Assembly: GCF_021130785.1 (NCBI RefSeq)
Contig: NC_060212.1
Span: forward strand, 143,536,001 to 143,600,000
Origin: Homalodisca vitripennis
Lineage: Eukaryota; Arthropoda; Insecta; Hemiptera; Cicadellidae
Direction of reading: 5' to 3'
Length of the DNA stretch: 64,000 bases
In this document: positions 35,568 to 46,474 of the stretch, one piece after another
Position numbering within the stretch: the stretch's first letter is position 1
How the letters are laid out: each line of letters begins with the position of its first letter
Notes under the pieces: model-generated
Database searches by the model: none
What the model saw: only the letters and a program-made list of their open reading frames with translations
Told to the model about the DNA's origin: nothing
Position numbers and translations under genes: made by a program

Positions 35568-37600
35568 TTACGAGGCACGCAGCAGGAGTGCCTCGTGAAA
35601 AATACACCAAATATTGCAATTTGTCTTCTGAGTAATTATAAAATGCCTATTTTGTTTTTTGTTCAATCTGCAATGCTCAATAACAAATATTATATTCATT
35701 TCTGCTATTATAATATTATGCAAGTTGCTATTCAAAATTAATGATGACATGTTTTTTGTAATATACAATACTGAGTCAAAAATATATAAATTTATAAAAG
35801 TTTCCACCAAAGCTTAATAAAAAGTGATTCACAGTGTTCTAGTGGTTTGTGATTTTGTTATTATTCTGATAGCTTTGTTTTTCAGGATAAACGATTTCAT
35901 TAATTTTTAGCGCTATTACCCAATAATATTAGGCCATACCTTGTTATTGATTAAAAAATATGCATAGTATGCAGATTTAAAAATATTTTTCAGTAACACA
36001 ATTTATAATACGTCTAAGTAAAAAAAATTTACTCTACCAAAAATATACCTAGAAATTTTAGCACAAGAAAAGAAATAATTTGGTGTGTCAATTGTAGGGG
36101 TTTGTCGTAAAGTAAACAAAAATGTTTTGAGTTTTGACTTCATTTAGTAAAGATCTATTTGATTTAAACCACACTGAGGCTTTCTCAACTGATTCACTGA
36201 CAAGAACTTGTAGTTTGTCAAAGTTTGTATGGATATTCTAAAGAGTTGTGTCGTTAGCAAAAGAGATTTTAACCTAATAACGGTAGGAAATTAATTTATA
36301 TATAATAAAAACATAATAGGGCCCAGGACTGACCCTTAGGTACAACAATCCCGATCACCAAATTGTTGGATCGATTTCCATTAATAGAAACAAAACTTTT
36401 CGCCTGCGGTTAGATAAATAGTCTTTAAAGAACTCTTTAAAGCCGGATTCCCATTTAATACCGTTAATAGTTAAGTTTTAAGGCCCTGCTCAAGTCAAAA
36501 TATGTTACCTGAGCAAAGGCTTTAATCTCCAAAAAGTGTTTAGGACCTCCTTAATTAGTGAATAAATTGCATCAATGGTGTATTTACCTCTTCTATTGTA
36601 ATAAATTTAGATTGATATTATTTTCCAGATACGCAAAAGGTTCATCATGTAAAACAGTTTCTATTATTACAGGACAGGTAAAATTTATACTGGGCAATTA
36701 GCTCTCAGGGAAACTCCTAGACCCTTTCTTAAGAATCGGGCAGATATACATATAGTTTAATGGGTTCAAAAACGTATGGTAAATTCTTTTAAAATATATT
36801 GTTAGATTTGTTATAAATGTCTTTGCTTTCTGAGTTTTTTAACTCTTTTGGCAGCTTTAATGACCTCATCAATTGAGACTTCTACAAAGATAAATGTTTT
36901 TTCTTTCAAAATATGGTAATTTCTTATTAAGTTCATTCTATTAACATGAGGCTTTTTGATACTACCCTTTATTTGGTGTTAACCGAATTGATAAAACAAA
37001 TTGGTTTAAGTTACTTAGAGTGATATTTATTGATAATGTCGATTGAGATGCTAAATGTTTGTATTTTCGTTTATCTGCACCGAAAACGCCTTATATTGGC
37101 GTTAAAAAAACCTCTCCCCAGGCCTTATATTGGTTACTGCTATTTTATATTTTTTGCGACATTGTGAGTTTCGCAATCTTCTACGGACTTTTTATAACAT
37201 TTCTAGAGATTTAAATAGTTAACACGAAGCCTGTCACTAGTAGAAAGTTTTGTCGATTTCTCCAAAAACAAAAATTTCTTTCATTTGGTCCAGTTCCCCA
37301 CTATACCAATAATTTTGATTTCGATCTTTAGTCTCACTAACTGTGGAACGTTGTTTTTTAACTGTAGAGTAAAATGTTTATTTATGAACTGAAATGGAAG
37401 AAATATGCATGAACGAGTTTTTGGGTAGAGAATACTCTTCCATTACTAAGTACGAACATTCCAATCATGTGAAAAACAAATGGCTTGTCAGATCATCAAT
37501 AGAGGATTCTGGAAAAATTAAAATAAAATGTTTCACTTGTACTTTTGGATTTAGCAAGGTTTTAGATGTTTCAGACAAAGTATTCTTTTGAATATTTAAA
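35568..37600 (-). pseudogene. LINE reverse transcriptase pseudogene (CR1/Jockey-like), heavily decayed
   Basis: Reading the minus strand from about 37600 down gives, in order, remnants of the region before the RT, then LPILKKGSRSFPES (KKG start of RT) and INFTCPVI (decayed RPISILP). Next are VLHDEPFAYLENNINLN, TIDAIYSLIKEVLN, GSVLGPIMF (36316-36336) and FANDTTL (36244-36261), where the catalytic FADD has become FAND. NFDKLQVLVSESVEKASVWF, KSNRSLLNEVKTQ and the C-terminal TNSHNLEHC-like and VLYITKNMSSL segments follow, running to about 35635. Many stops and frameshifts interrupt it. The upstream endonuclease is not visible, so the copy is 5'-truncated or too diverged. Confidence 0.85.
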
Positions 37601-37846
37601 ATAAGCCCATTACGATCCGAGAAAGAAAATAAAGATGTTGCATGAAATAACCTGATCTAGGCAGACTAAAAAAACATTATCAAGACAATGGGCTCCCCCA
37701 GTTTACAAAGGAAGTTTACAAGGAAGTAAGGAAGGGAAGTTACAAAGCAAAACGTAGTTTTTTATAGCGGGTACTACTTCCATGAAAACGAGTAATCTAG
37801 GTTTATCTTCTTTAACATACGTTGTATAACCAATTTATATGACGAG

Positions 37847-37953
<107 letters not shown>

Positions 37954-38285
37954 AAATTTAAACTTTTTTTCGGATAGCGGGAAGATGAAAATAATAATAT
38001 ACTTTTTCTAGGGTTTGCAATTTTATATTTCATTCGCTATGGTAGTTAATCTTCATATAGACGCTATTGATTTTCTGTGAAAGTTATGAGGCATGTGTGT
38101 GCCACATTTTATGTACATAGGACATAAGGAAGGTCTTCTAAGAATTCCAAGTCCATTTCTACCCCTATGGGTGGATTATATTAATGAAAGATGTAGTTAT
38201 TGCTATGTATAATACACTGTATAATTCAAAATAAATATTTAAAGCACCTATGAGCAAAAGATATAAGCAGAAATTACAGGATGGT

Positions 38286-38520
38286 TTACTAGAAAGGAGT
38301 CACTTTAGTTCAGACATGAAAAAATTGAACTTCTAGTGACAGTCAAGCTCCACGCGATTGAACTAATATGGGCTTAAATTAATTTACATATCGCAAAATA
38401 TAATAAGTCGCTCACTATTAATTATATCACAAAATTTGTAAAGAAGCTTTGGAAAAGACTACGCCTGATTGTTGGATGAAAGTTGTAGAGAATAAAAAAA
38501 TAGTTATTGATAACGCTTGA
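38286..38520 (+). pseudogene. DDE transposase C-terminal remnant (Tc1/IS630-like superfamily)
   Basis: The plus strand reads ERSHFSSDMKK, then after a frame shift KIELLVTVKLHAIELIWA, then HIAKYNKSLTINYI and, after another shift, KEALEKTTPDCWMKVVE. This order (FSxDMKKxELLxLV ... NPIELxWAxVKxxVAxxN ... ALxxVTPxDWxKxV) is that of DDE_3-type transposases of the IS630/Tc1 group common in insects, with the glutamate in IELIWA being the third catalytic residue. About 20 residues before HAIEL, including the usual LPPYHPELNP motif, seem deleted. Stops and frameshifts make it dead. Confidence 0.6.
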
Positions 38521-39639
38521 ACCAATAAATGATTGCTGGGGGAGGCTGTAGAGAGACTACTAATATTTTGACTGAGGGAACAGAAATTCGTCGGAAGACT
38601 GTGTCAGTGAACATGAGGTAAACAGTGAAAATATAACACCGATAACAAAGACGATGGTGATTAGGATTATGGAAAGGTATTCGGCCGCTTCGCTTTGAGG
38701 AATATTAATTTCCCTCAAATTATCTGTTAGTGAAATTTACAAATATAAGTTTAATTAAATATTTGTTTTGGGTAAATGGATAATTTAAATCGCCTTTCCT
38801 TAGATTAATATATTTACCAGAATCATACAAGCCTAATTTAAACATTTTCCTGTTGTGGTTTGTGTGAAAATAAAACTGTCGATATTTTATCTTGTGATTT
38901 TGGCATACGGGGCAAGTTGGTATGTGTGTTTCATTAAGCCATAATGTAGTAAGGTTCCGGCCACAGTTTACTGTGTACCTCGCTTGTTCTGCACCCTCAC
39001 TCATAAGTAAAGACTATTAGTAATAAGCATTGCGTGATTTATAAATAAATACAAAGTCTAATGAGTTTCCCAAAAAACTTGTTACGCCTTTAATTATTAA
39101 CTTAGAACTCTGAATTATCAGTATGTCGTTCTTTAAGAGGACATACAACAAATTATATATTATATTTTTAACTGTAATTATTTTTGAATTAGGAGGAGTT
39201 AAATTTGGAGAAAGCTTAAATTTAAAAGAAAACTGTGTTTTTCTTCATATTTTTGATTATCACAATCAATAAACATATATAAAATATCTCAATTTCGCTA
39301 TATATAGATTAATACTACCTAAGCCGTCAAACGTTTTCAGATGTAATAAAGGGGTATATTTTAATGTGGTAGACGTTTTAAGTGAGATGTTTAGTGTGTG
39401 TGAGAGAGAGGTCGCCGGGATCCGGTAAAAATAACATAATATGTCATAATATAAATTCCTAAACGAAACGTCCACCGGCTTCAATTCTTCCGGCGAGCGC
39501 GTTTATGCAAACCCGCACAGCACGTGTCAATAACCAACTCAGAGCTCTCCCTAACCACGCGACTCAACGGACGGTCGCCCACTGGCCACGGATAGTGGTG
39601 GCGGCCTACCCCTACTCCTCCGGCGATCCCCACCACTCC

Positions 39640-39835
39640 CTTTTAGGTGGTGTGATATTAGGTGCTATAAAACTCCAGCACGATCTTTAGGTGCCGTGCG
39701 ACTCTCGGGCATTTCCTTAGGTGCTGTGAGATTAGGTTACTATAATATTAGGTGCAATGAGAATCGGTGCTATTAGACGGTTAAATTTATAGGTGCTGTG
39801 AGATTAGGTGCTATTAGATTAGGTGCTGTGAACCC
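39640..39835 (+). repeat. TTAGGTGCT-motif direct array
   Basis: About eight or nine units of ATTAGGTGCTGTGAG / ATTAGGTGCTATTAG type in direct orientation, some separated by unrelated 15-30 nt. It matches the cluster at 31185-31335. A GC-rich block of about 150 bp lies just upstream (39500-39640). Confidence 0.85.
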
Positions 39836-40105
39836 CACGTCTCTCTCGCCCTATGTGTGGCCTGCGGTCGCTCGCAAATCACAGCCGGTAGTTTTATTAC
39901 GCAATAGAGTACACAACACAGGATATGACAATTTGGACTCGGCGGCCACAGGATTATCTAATCTACCATGGGATGTGATGTGATTGTAATTTTCCAAGGT
40001 GATCGAACTCAATCCGCGACAAGAGGAAGATGAGTAGTTCCCAGTAGTAAGTAGTTTTCTTAGAAGTGATGCAATTGGGGAAGAACAAACCTTTGAAACG
40101 TAAAC

Positions 40106-40133
40106 ATATTATGTGAATATTTTCACATAATAT
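40106..40133. repeat. Perfect 12-bp-arm palindrome
   Basis: ATATTATGTGAA, loop TATT, TTCACATAATAT. Possible hairpin; role unknown. Confidence 0.85.
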
Positions 40134-40546
40134 AGTGGTTCAAGCAAACAACTCCCTTCCGCCCTAAACAAAGTAGTCCTGATCGATCACTGAACAAATG
40201 CATCAAAACGATCTTGTATGTACAAGTATGTTCCTCAATAAGTAAATATTGCTGGTATTAAAAAATAAATTGTAAATTTAAGAATGCATTGGCGTTTAAG
40301 TGGATGGTTAATCTTGAGGTAATGGCTTAACTCACTGTATTTGTGAAGGTACAGTACTAGTTTCAAACACTATACACACATATTTATATACTTACATTCT
40401 GTCACAAAGTTTATGTCAGTGGAAATATATACTAAATACCTAGCCTGAAATGAATCTGTAGGGCTTTTTCGGGCTATGTAACATTCTATTAGTTACGTTC
40501 TTTGAACTCAGATTACGTAAGCTATGGAATTAAAATATATCTTAAA

Positions 40547-41030
40547 CTAGCTGTTACCCGCGGCTTCGCACGCTTTACGTAAGTCTTGGCCATATATTTA
40601 CACTTCTGGTTCAAGTGCATTATATTTCTAACACCGATGTAGAGTTTGCCTTGTTGTCACGATCAAGAAAATCTGTGTACGCTTATTACATAGCCATTAT
40701 ACACGTACATGTATTTTATTATAAAGCGGTCTAACAGTCAAGCTTTAAGTTCAACCATATATTTAACATAAAGACAAACATATATTCTAACTAAGTGCCT
40801 TCAAATAGTCTTTGGCAAATTAATATACGTAACTGTCTCGTAACTGCAGTTTATAATGTGCAGGCGCTTTGAAAACTTTTATATTTTGCAGCGCCACCTC
40901 GTGGTGAGTTTTATAAATGAGTATAGCATATAAACCTTCTCCGTCGAAAAGTACATATACATTCAAATTTTCATAATGATCGGTCAAATAGTGTACGATT
41001 CCATAAAGGACAAACACACAAACATTCATT
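40547..41030 (+). repeat. CTAGCTGTT-family repeat, copy B (full length)
   Basis: Begins CTAGCTGTTACCCGCGGCTT and ends CAAACATTCATTTATATATA, with body blocks shared with copy A (GTAGAGTTTGCCTTGTTG, GGCGCTTTGAAAACTTTTAT, TATAAACCTTCTCCGTCGAA). It serves as the local reference copy, about 480 bp. It is followed directly by a TA tract and copy C in the same orientation. Confidence 0.88.
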
Positions 41031-41056
41031 TATATATATATATATATATATATATA

Positions 41057-41556
41057 CTAGCTGTTTCCCGCGGCTTCGCACGCTTTTCGTAAGTTTTGCC
41101 CGCGTATGAGCATTTCTGGTTGAAGTAAATTATATTTCCAACCCCGATGTAGATTTTACCTTGATGTCACGATCAAGAAAATATGTCAAAAATGTATTGT
41201 ACATGCATAATGTATTTTATTACAAAGTGGTCTACCACTCAACCTTTAAGTTCAACCAAAAATTTAGTTTAGACAATTATACATCATAACTTAGCGCCTT
41301 CAAATAGTGTTTCACTGTTTAATATACGTATCTATCTCGTAATTGCAGGTTATAATGTGCAGGCGCTTTGAAAACTTTTCTTCATTTTATTCGTTTATAT
41401 TCACGACATAAGCGAATAATTCAGATAATAACTATCCTATCTTCTAAGTTAGACTAAATTACGGATACATGTGAAATTTGATTGAAATTGGTTCAGTCGT
41501 TTTGGAGTTTATTGGCAACATACATCGTGACTCAAGATTTTTATATGTACCATATT
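41057..41556 (+). repeat. CTAGCTGTT-family repeat, copy C
   Basis: Begins CTAGCTGTTTCCCGCGGCTT, shares the first about 330 bp with copy B through GCAGGCGCTTTGAAAACTTT, then switches to a different 3' part with GAAATTGGTTCAGTCGTTTT then GGAGTTTATTGG. Either it is a recombinant of two subfamilies or it belongs to another lineage. Confidence 0.82.
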
Positions 41557-41567
41557 CCTGCCTCTAT

Positions 41568-42266
41568 CTAGCTGTTACCCACGGCTTCGCACGCAAATCT
41601 TAAGAACCGAAGTCCTTATATTACTTAGTAAATTTTTTTTTTACTATAATAAATTTTAGATTAAATTAGTTATATCTCCGATGCCACGATTGAGCTTGCT
41701 TTGTTGTCTCGATCGAGAGAATATGTACACACGGAGTTTTGAGAACCATACTTCTGTCAAAAAAAACAACTAAGGTTGATTTTATAACATTCTTTATATT
41801 TGTAGCCAACGTAAGATAGTAATTATGATATCTGCATTACTCTTCTGATCAAGCATGAGCATGGTTTATATTAAATAAATATTGCAGTTAAAGGTGAATT
41901 TTTACGTCAAATTTGAATTGTATTATCTGGATAGTAAAGTCTATGTTTAACAGTGATTGCAAAAACAGTTTAAACAAAATTTGTCGTTTCTCTTAAGCTT
42001 ACTCTATGCTTTAAAACTATAAGTGTAATATATGTTTACAAAGAACAGCTGATTAAAAATTTGAAAAGACGTTAACATATGTTTGCTGCAATGCATTTCT
42101 TATGGGTATTTCTGTAACCAGTGGGGCGGAATCCTGAATCGGGAAAGGGATGGGCATAGCTTATAAACCTTCTCCGTGGAAAAATACATATACGTACAAA
42201 TTTTCATCATGATCGGTCCAATAGTTCACGATTCCATAAAGGACAAACATACAAACATTCATTTTT
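41568..42266 (+). repeat. CTAGCTGTT-family repeat, copy D
   Basis: Begins CTAGCTGTTACCCACGGCTT twelve bases after copy C and ends with TATAAACCTTCTCCGTGGAA and CAAACATTCATTTTTATATA. Its middle differs from copy B. With B and C it makes three consecutive head-to-tail copies. Confidence 0.8.
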
Positions 42267-42352
42267 ATATATATAGATATATATATATATATAATTTAAT
42301 TTTAATATATATGCATATATATATATATAGATATATATATATATATAGATGT
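42267..42352. repeat. TA-rich compound microsatellite
   Basis: Runs of TATATA interrupted by AGATA and GCATA words, directly behind repeat copy D. It probably grew from the element's TA-rich 3' tail. Confidence 0.9.
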
Positions 42353-43372
42353 ACGAGATTCTCAATTCAATTATCTTGATCAAAAAATAAATGATAACCA
42401 AGCAAATAATTTGTGTGATCAGTCTCCCTAGTCTACCTAAAATGTTTTATAAACAAGCAAATATTTATCACAGTCACCCATCAAAAACTGCCGACTCTTA
42501 ACAAATGATTTTTGCCAGTATTCTATACAGCTATTTTTCAAATGCAGTAGTTACTTTTCGTTAAGATACGCGTATAATCCTATGGAGACCAGTCCACTAT
42601 GCTGACAGACACAGTTATACTTGGTTGAGCGCATTCCATCACAACGTGAACCACTACAATAAAGCCGACTACGTGTACTGCACAACTTTTGTGTAAAATG
42701 TGGAATAATACAGAAAATTTTCCTCTTGATTAATTCAGTTTTATACATTTAATTTTTTAATTTATATTTTAATTTTTCAGCTTGAGATACAATTTTAAGA
42801 TTAGATGGTCTCTGGCCTTTTTGAAACGCTGATTACGTTATTTGGTCTACACATGAGGATTTCAATTAATAGTTTATACTTTATGTTTACAATAAAATAG
42901 GTTGGTAAGTTGAGTTGCCAGTACAAGTAAGTTACATACTTTCTTGCACTATTAGAATAAATAAACAAAATTATTAAAAACTATATTCATACAAAAAGTT
43001 TTAGTTTTATCTTCCCTTTCTAAAAGAGAGTCAAAAGTGCTGGGGATTACTATTTGAAATGTTTGATGGGGACATCCACAAAATAAAATCTGAAAATTCC
43101 AAATATGGCAAAGAGTAGGCTTTGGTGAACTAGACACATTCTCAACTTTTAAAAATTAGTGGACGAAATTGGGATTTTATAGTAGCCTCATGATTAATTT
43201 ATATATTCGCATTAGGCCAGTAAACAGTTTGAGTACCAATAGAGACGTAAACACAATCGTAAAAATGAAGAAGGTGAATCACAAGACAGACAACACGACG
43301 TACACTACATCGTCTCAACCTCAGTTACGTAAATGTAGAGTAATTATTGGAGCAGTGACAGTTTGGCCACAT

Positions 43373-43410
43373 GGGCCGGGGGGGGGGTGAGGGGGAGTGG
43401 TTACAGGGGG
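43373..43410 (+). other. G-rich tract with G-quadruplex potential
   Basis: Four separated G runs within 38 bases (GGG, a run of 10 or more, GGGGG, GGGGG). It stands out in an AT-rich region. Confidence 0.6.
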
Positions 43411-44345
43411 TCGCCTGCCAAGTACATAATGTAGGTCAGTCATCGCGTAGCGAGACTAGACTGCTTGGTATATTAGACTATACAGCACACTGAAACCAGC
43501 AGCTGTATTATTGTACACCCACACGCTGAGCCAACAATTATAGCGATATTGGCCGCCATGGAATAAATCGCTTCTGCTTATTGGGGGCTACAATTCTGCA
43601 TTTCTCCACATCACTAGCGTAGACTCTTTTAGTACTGACCACTCAAGCAGGAGCGTTACGTAGTTATAACATAGTTTTACCGAGTTCAAGGTAAATGTAC
43701 AAGCGAGTGAAGAAAGTTTACAGTACGCTGTTGCAGAAAAAGTACTATAGTGATATTTTGGAACAATTTAAATGTTGGTAGTGTCTGTCTCGATTTCGTC
43801 GTCATATCCAATGAAAGTGTTGTTTGCAATACATAAATTGACAGCCACACCCTTCATAACACTTGCAACTGAAGTAAAAAACCCTTGGATGGTAGTTGTT
43901 GGTTGTTGTTGTAGTGGAGATATATTTCTTGGGATGGAGGACTTGCTATGTTTTCCTAAAGTGGTTACAGTACTAGTTTATTTAATAAGGTGATTTTCTT
44001 GAATTTTAATTCTACTATACGACAGAACCGCAGCAAACCACAGACGACTCTCATGCGCAGTTTTGCATTTGAGAGCCAACAGCTGACTCTCGGCTCAAAT
44101 GCGACATTAGTGTAATAATTGATGGCGAGGCCACTTCCAAGGTCACAGTATCCGAGCCTAATCACCCACAGGAACCTCCTGTACTGAATCAACATCTTCT
44201 TTCCAATACGTCGAACGTCCTTAAAATCTGTGTTGAATAAACTTGTGCATATTTTATTTTGTACTAGCGTTGTTGAAAATCATATATTAATAATAATTTT
44301 TATAAGTTAAAATTAATTACTCACAGGATATAAAATATGAAGAGG

Positions 44346-44376
44346 AATTGTACTCACCTGGAAAGAAAAGCAAAAT
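44346..44376 (-). other. Candidate recursive splice site (abutting acceptor and donor)
   Basis: On the minus strand, TTTTCTTTCCAG is immediately followed by GTGAGTAC (junction 44358/44357). A strong polypyrimidine acceptor fused to a strong donor is the signature of recursive splice points in long insect introns. It would imply a minus-strand transcript crossing this point. It could also be an ordinary boundary of an unseen exon. Confidence 0.35.
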
Positions 44377-45675
44377 ATTAGCAACAACGTAACAATGCTT
44401 AAATTATAATGAACATAATACACCAAGTTGTAGTAACAGCAGCAAACCAAGCGATAATGAAAGTATCTAAGTTAAACATGAGTATAAAATATCTAGAATC
44501 TGTAAATCCTATTAAACAACTTTTCCACAAAATACTTTCCTATTTAAACACAATGTAAGCACGTACTGTGTTGGATTTCGATTATTTTATGAACTAACTA
44601 CAATTTTGGTATCAATTTACAAAAATCGTGACCATGGAAAGGTATGTTAATTTTTTTTCCTGAAAACTACAATTTTTCCTGAAAACAATAGTGAAGAAAA
44701 AATTCGTCGGCAACGAAAATCAAAGGAGTTACGATTTTTTGAAATCCTCTGAAAACTCTGTTTTTGACAGTACCTCTGGCAATTTTACTGAAATGATGAC
44801 GTTAATCCTGTCAACGATGCCTGCCCGCTGCGCAGTGCTGCGCACTGCTTGCTCTTTTAGAAAAAAAAAATTAACTCGAGCTTGCAAAAGTCGAATCCCA
44901 GATCACGTGATGCCCCTGATCCTTAACCCTCCAAGTGTTGTTCGACAAAATTTTGTCGGTTATTTTCCATTCTTAATGCAATAATGGCCGAAAGGCATCA
45001 ATATAATACAATGATATACTTTCCCCCCAGTTTATATGCACCTGTGATAATAATACTTGGCTATAAATGCCCAACCCATGAAAAAAAGTCCATTTTTCAT
45101 GGTCACGGTATTGTAAATAAATACCACAATTTTATATACTGTAAATAATGTAGGTTTTTTTATTGGCCCAAATGGAAACCGAGCATATTGTACTAAAATT
45201 TTAGAAATACGTTTTATCTTCATTAATTCGTGCACATACCTTATCACTTGAAACAAACGTTTTTTTATTTCTTATCGATTTGTCGACATACACTATAGTG
45301 TGGCTCATTTTAAATCAATAATTTTTATTATAACAAACAAAATAAACTACACTTCCAAACACTATCAATAGCTGATTAGAATTGATTCAAAACTTGAATA
45401 GCCTAATTAGTGACAAACCCCCTTTTTCTTTATCTGTCAACTCTGTACACGGCAGAAATAACGCGCTTCAACAACAACTGTAGTAACGACCGAGTGATAA
45501 TTGCGGTCAATTAGACACTATGGTATTCCGAGGCAAAGCTATTTTCATTCCTAGAACGCCCGGGCTAAACTTGGCCACATTTCACATTTTATTTGACCGT
45601 GTAAGTGTCGGATATTCATAAACCGATTATGATCTATCTGTATTATAATCGTGATAATTTGAAGCGGGTAGCACA

Positions 45676-45760
45676 CATATCGATACATTTAATTCGATAT
45701 CTAACTACTTTTATCGATACTTTTAAATCGATACTTACTTGGTATCGAATGAACGCAATT
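45676..45760. promoter_or_regulatory. CGATA / TATCGATA cluster
   Basis: Two perfect TATCGATA words (45678-45685, 45712-45719), plus AATCGATA and further TCGATA/TATCGA words, within 80 bp. In flies TATCGATA is the DREF site and clustered CGATA binds BEAF-32. Alternatively this is an end of a CGATA-rich transposon like the one at 62713-63641. Confidence 0.35.
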
Positions 45761-46440
45761 TTTTGTCTGACGCGCGACGAAAGGTCTGAAATCAACCCAT
45801 TTTAATTTGATGTCGATTAAAATGTTATTTTATTTTCCTCACAGCACCAACATTTCATGTACTATTAGTATTCGATTATAGCTCAGTAGTAATCGACTTA
45901 TCTATAATTATGAAAAATTAAGGTACATAGAATTATACCGTACCAGAAGAACTTCTACACTTCGATGCTTACATTACATTGGAAGCGATGAGAGACAGAC
46001 GAGCTGAGCGGAGAGAAAACATTGTTTTTTAAACATTTATAAAATTGGAGCTACTGTAAAGAAGTAATACATGCTCTGAAAGATAGTAGTGAGTAGTAAC
46101 ACTACAAATTTGACATTGTAAAACCAGCCAATTTTTATAGCTGACATCATGCTCAATCCAAACCACACATAGCCGCTGCACGGTAGTTGGTCTATATCAC
46201 GAACCATACACGTCTATTGTCAACAGTCTAATTTAGACAACAAATTATAGCCTGGTTTTAGTTAACGAGAGGGACCAGAATATATAGGTTAGCTATTATA
46301 GCGATAATACAGTAATCTACATTGTGTTAATAGCTTAGTTTGTTATATTTAACTAGTATTAACATTTAGAAGAGTTACGCCTTGTTTTCTAAAAGCTTTC
46401 ACGCCATTACAAACAAGACTTGTTCGTCACTAAAGAACTA

Positions 46441-46447
<7 letters not shown>

Positions 46448-46472
<25 letters not shown>
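46448..46472. repeat. Poly-T tract
   Basis: Twenty-five consecutive T; could be the tail of a minus-strand retroposed copy, but nothing recognisable adjoins it. Confidence 0.9.
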
Positions 46473-46474
46473 CA

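Noticed and set aside
42176..42401. Ile-Tyr-rich ORFs on both strands
   Set aside because: Translation of TA-rich compound microsatellite at the tail of a repeat copy.
43545..43570. GCCGCCATGG, a perfect start-codon context
   Set aside because: The ATG is followed by GAA TAA, so no protein can start there.
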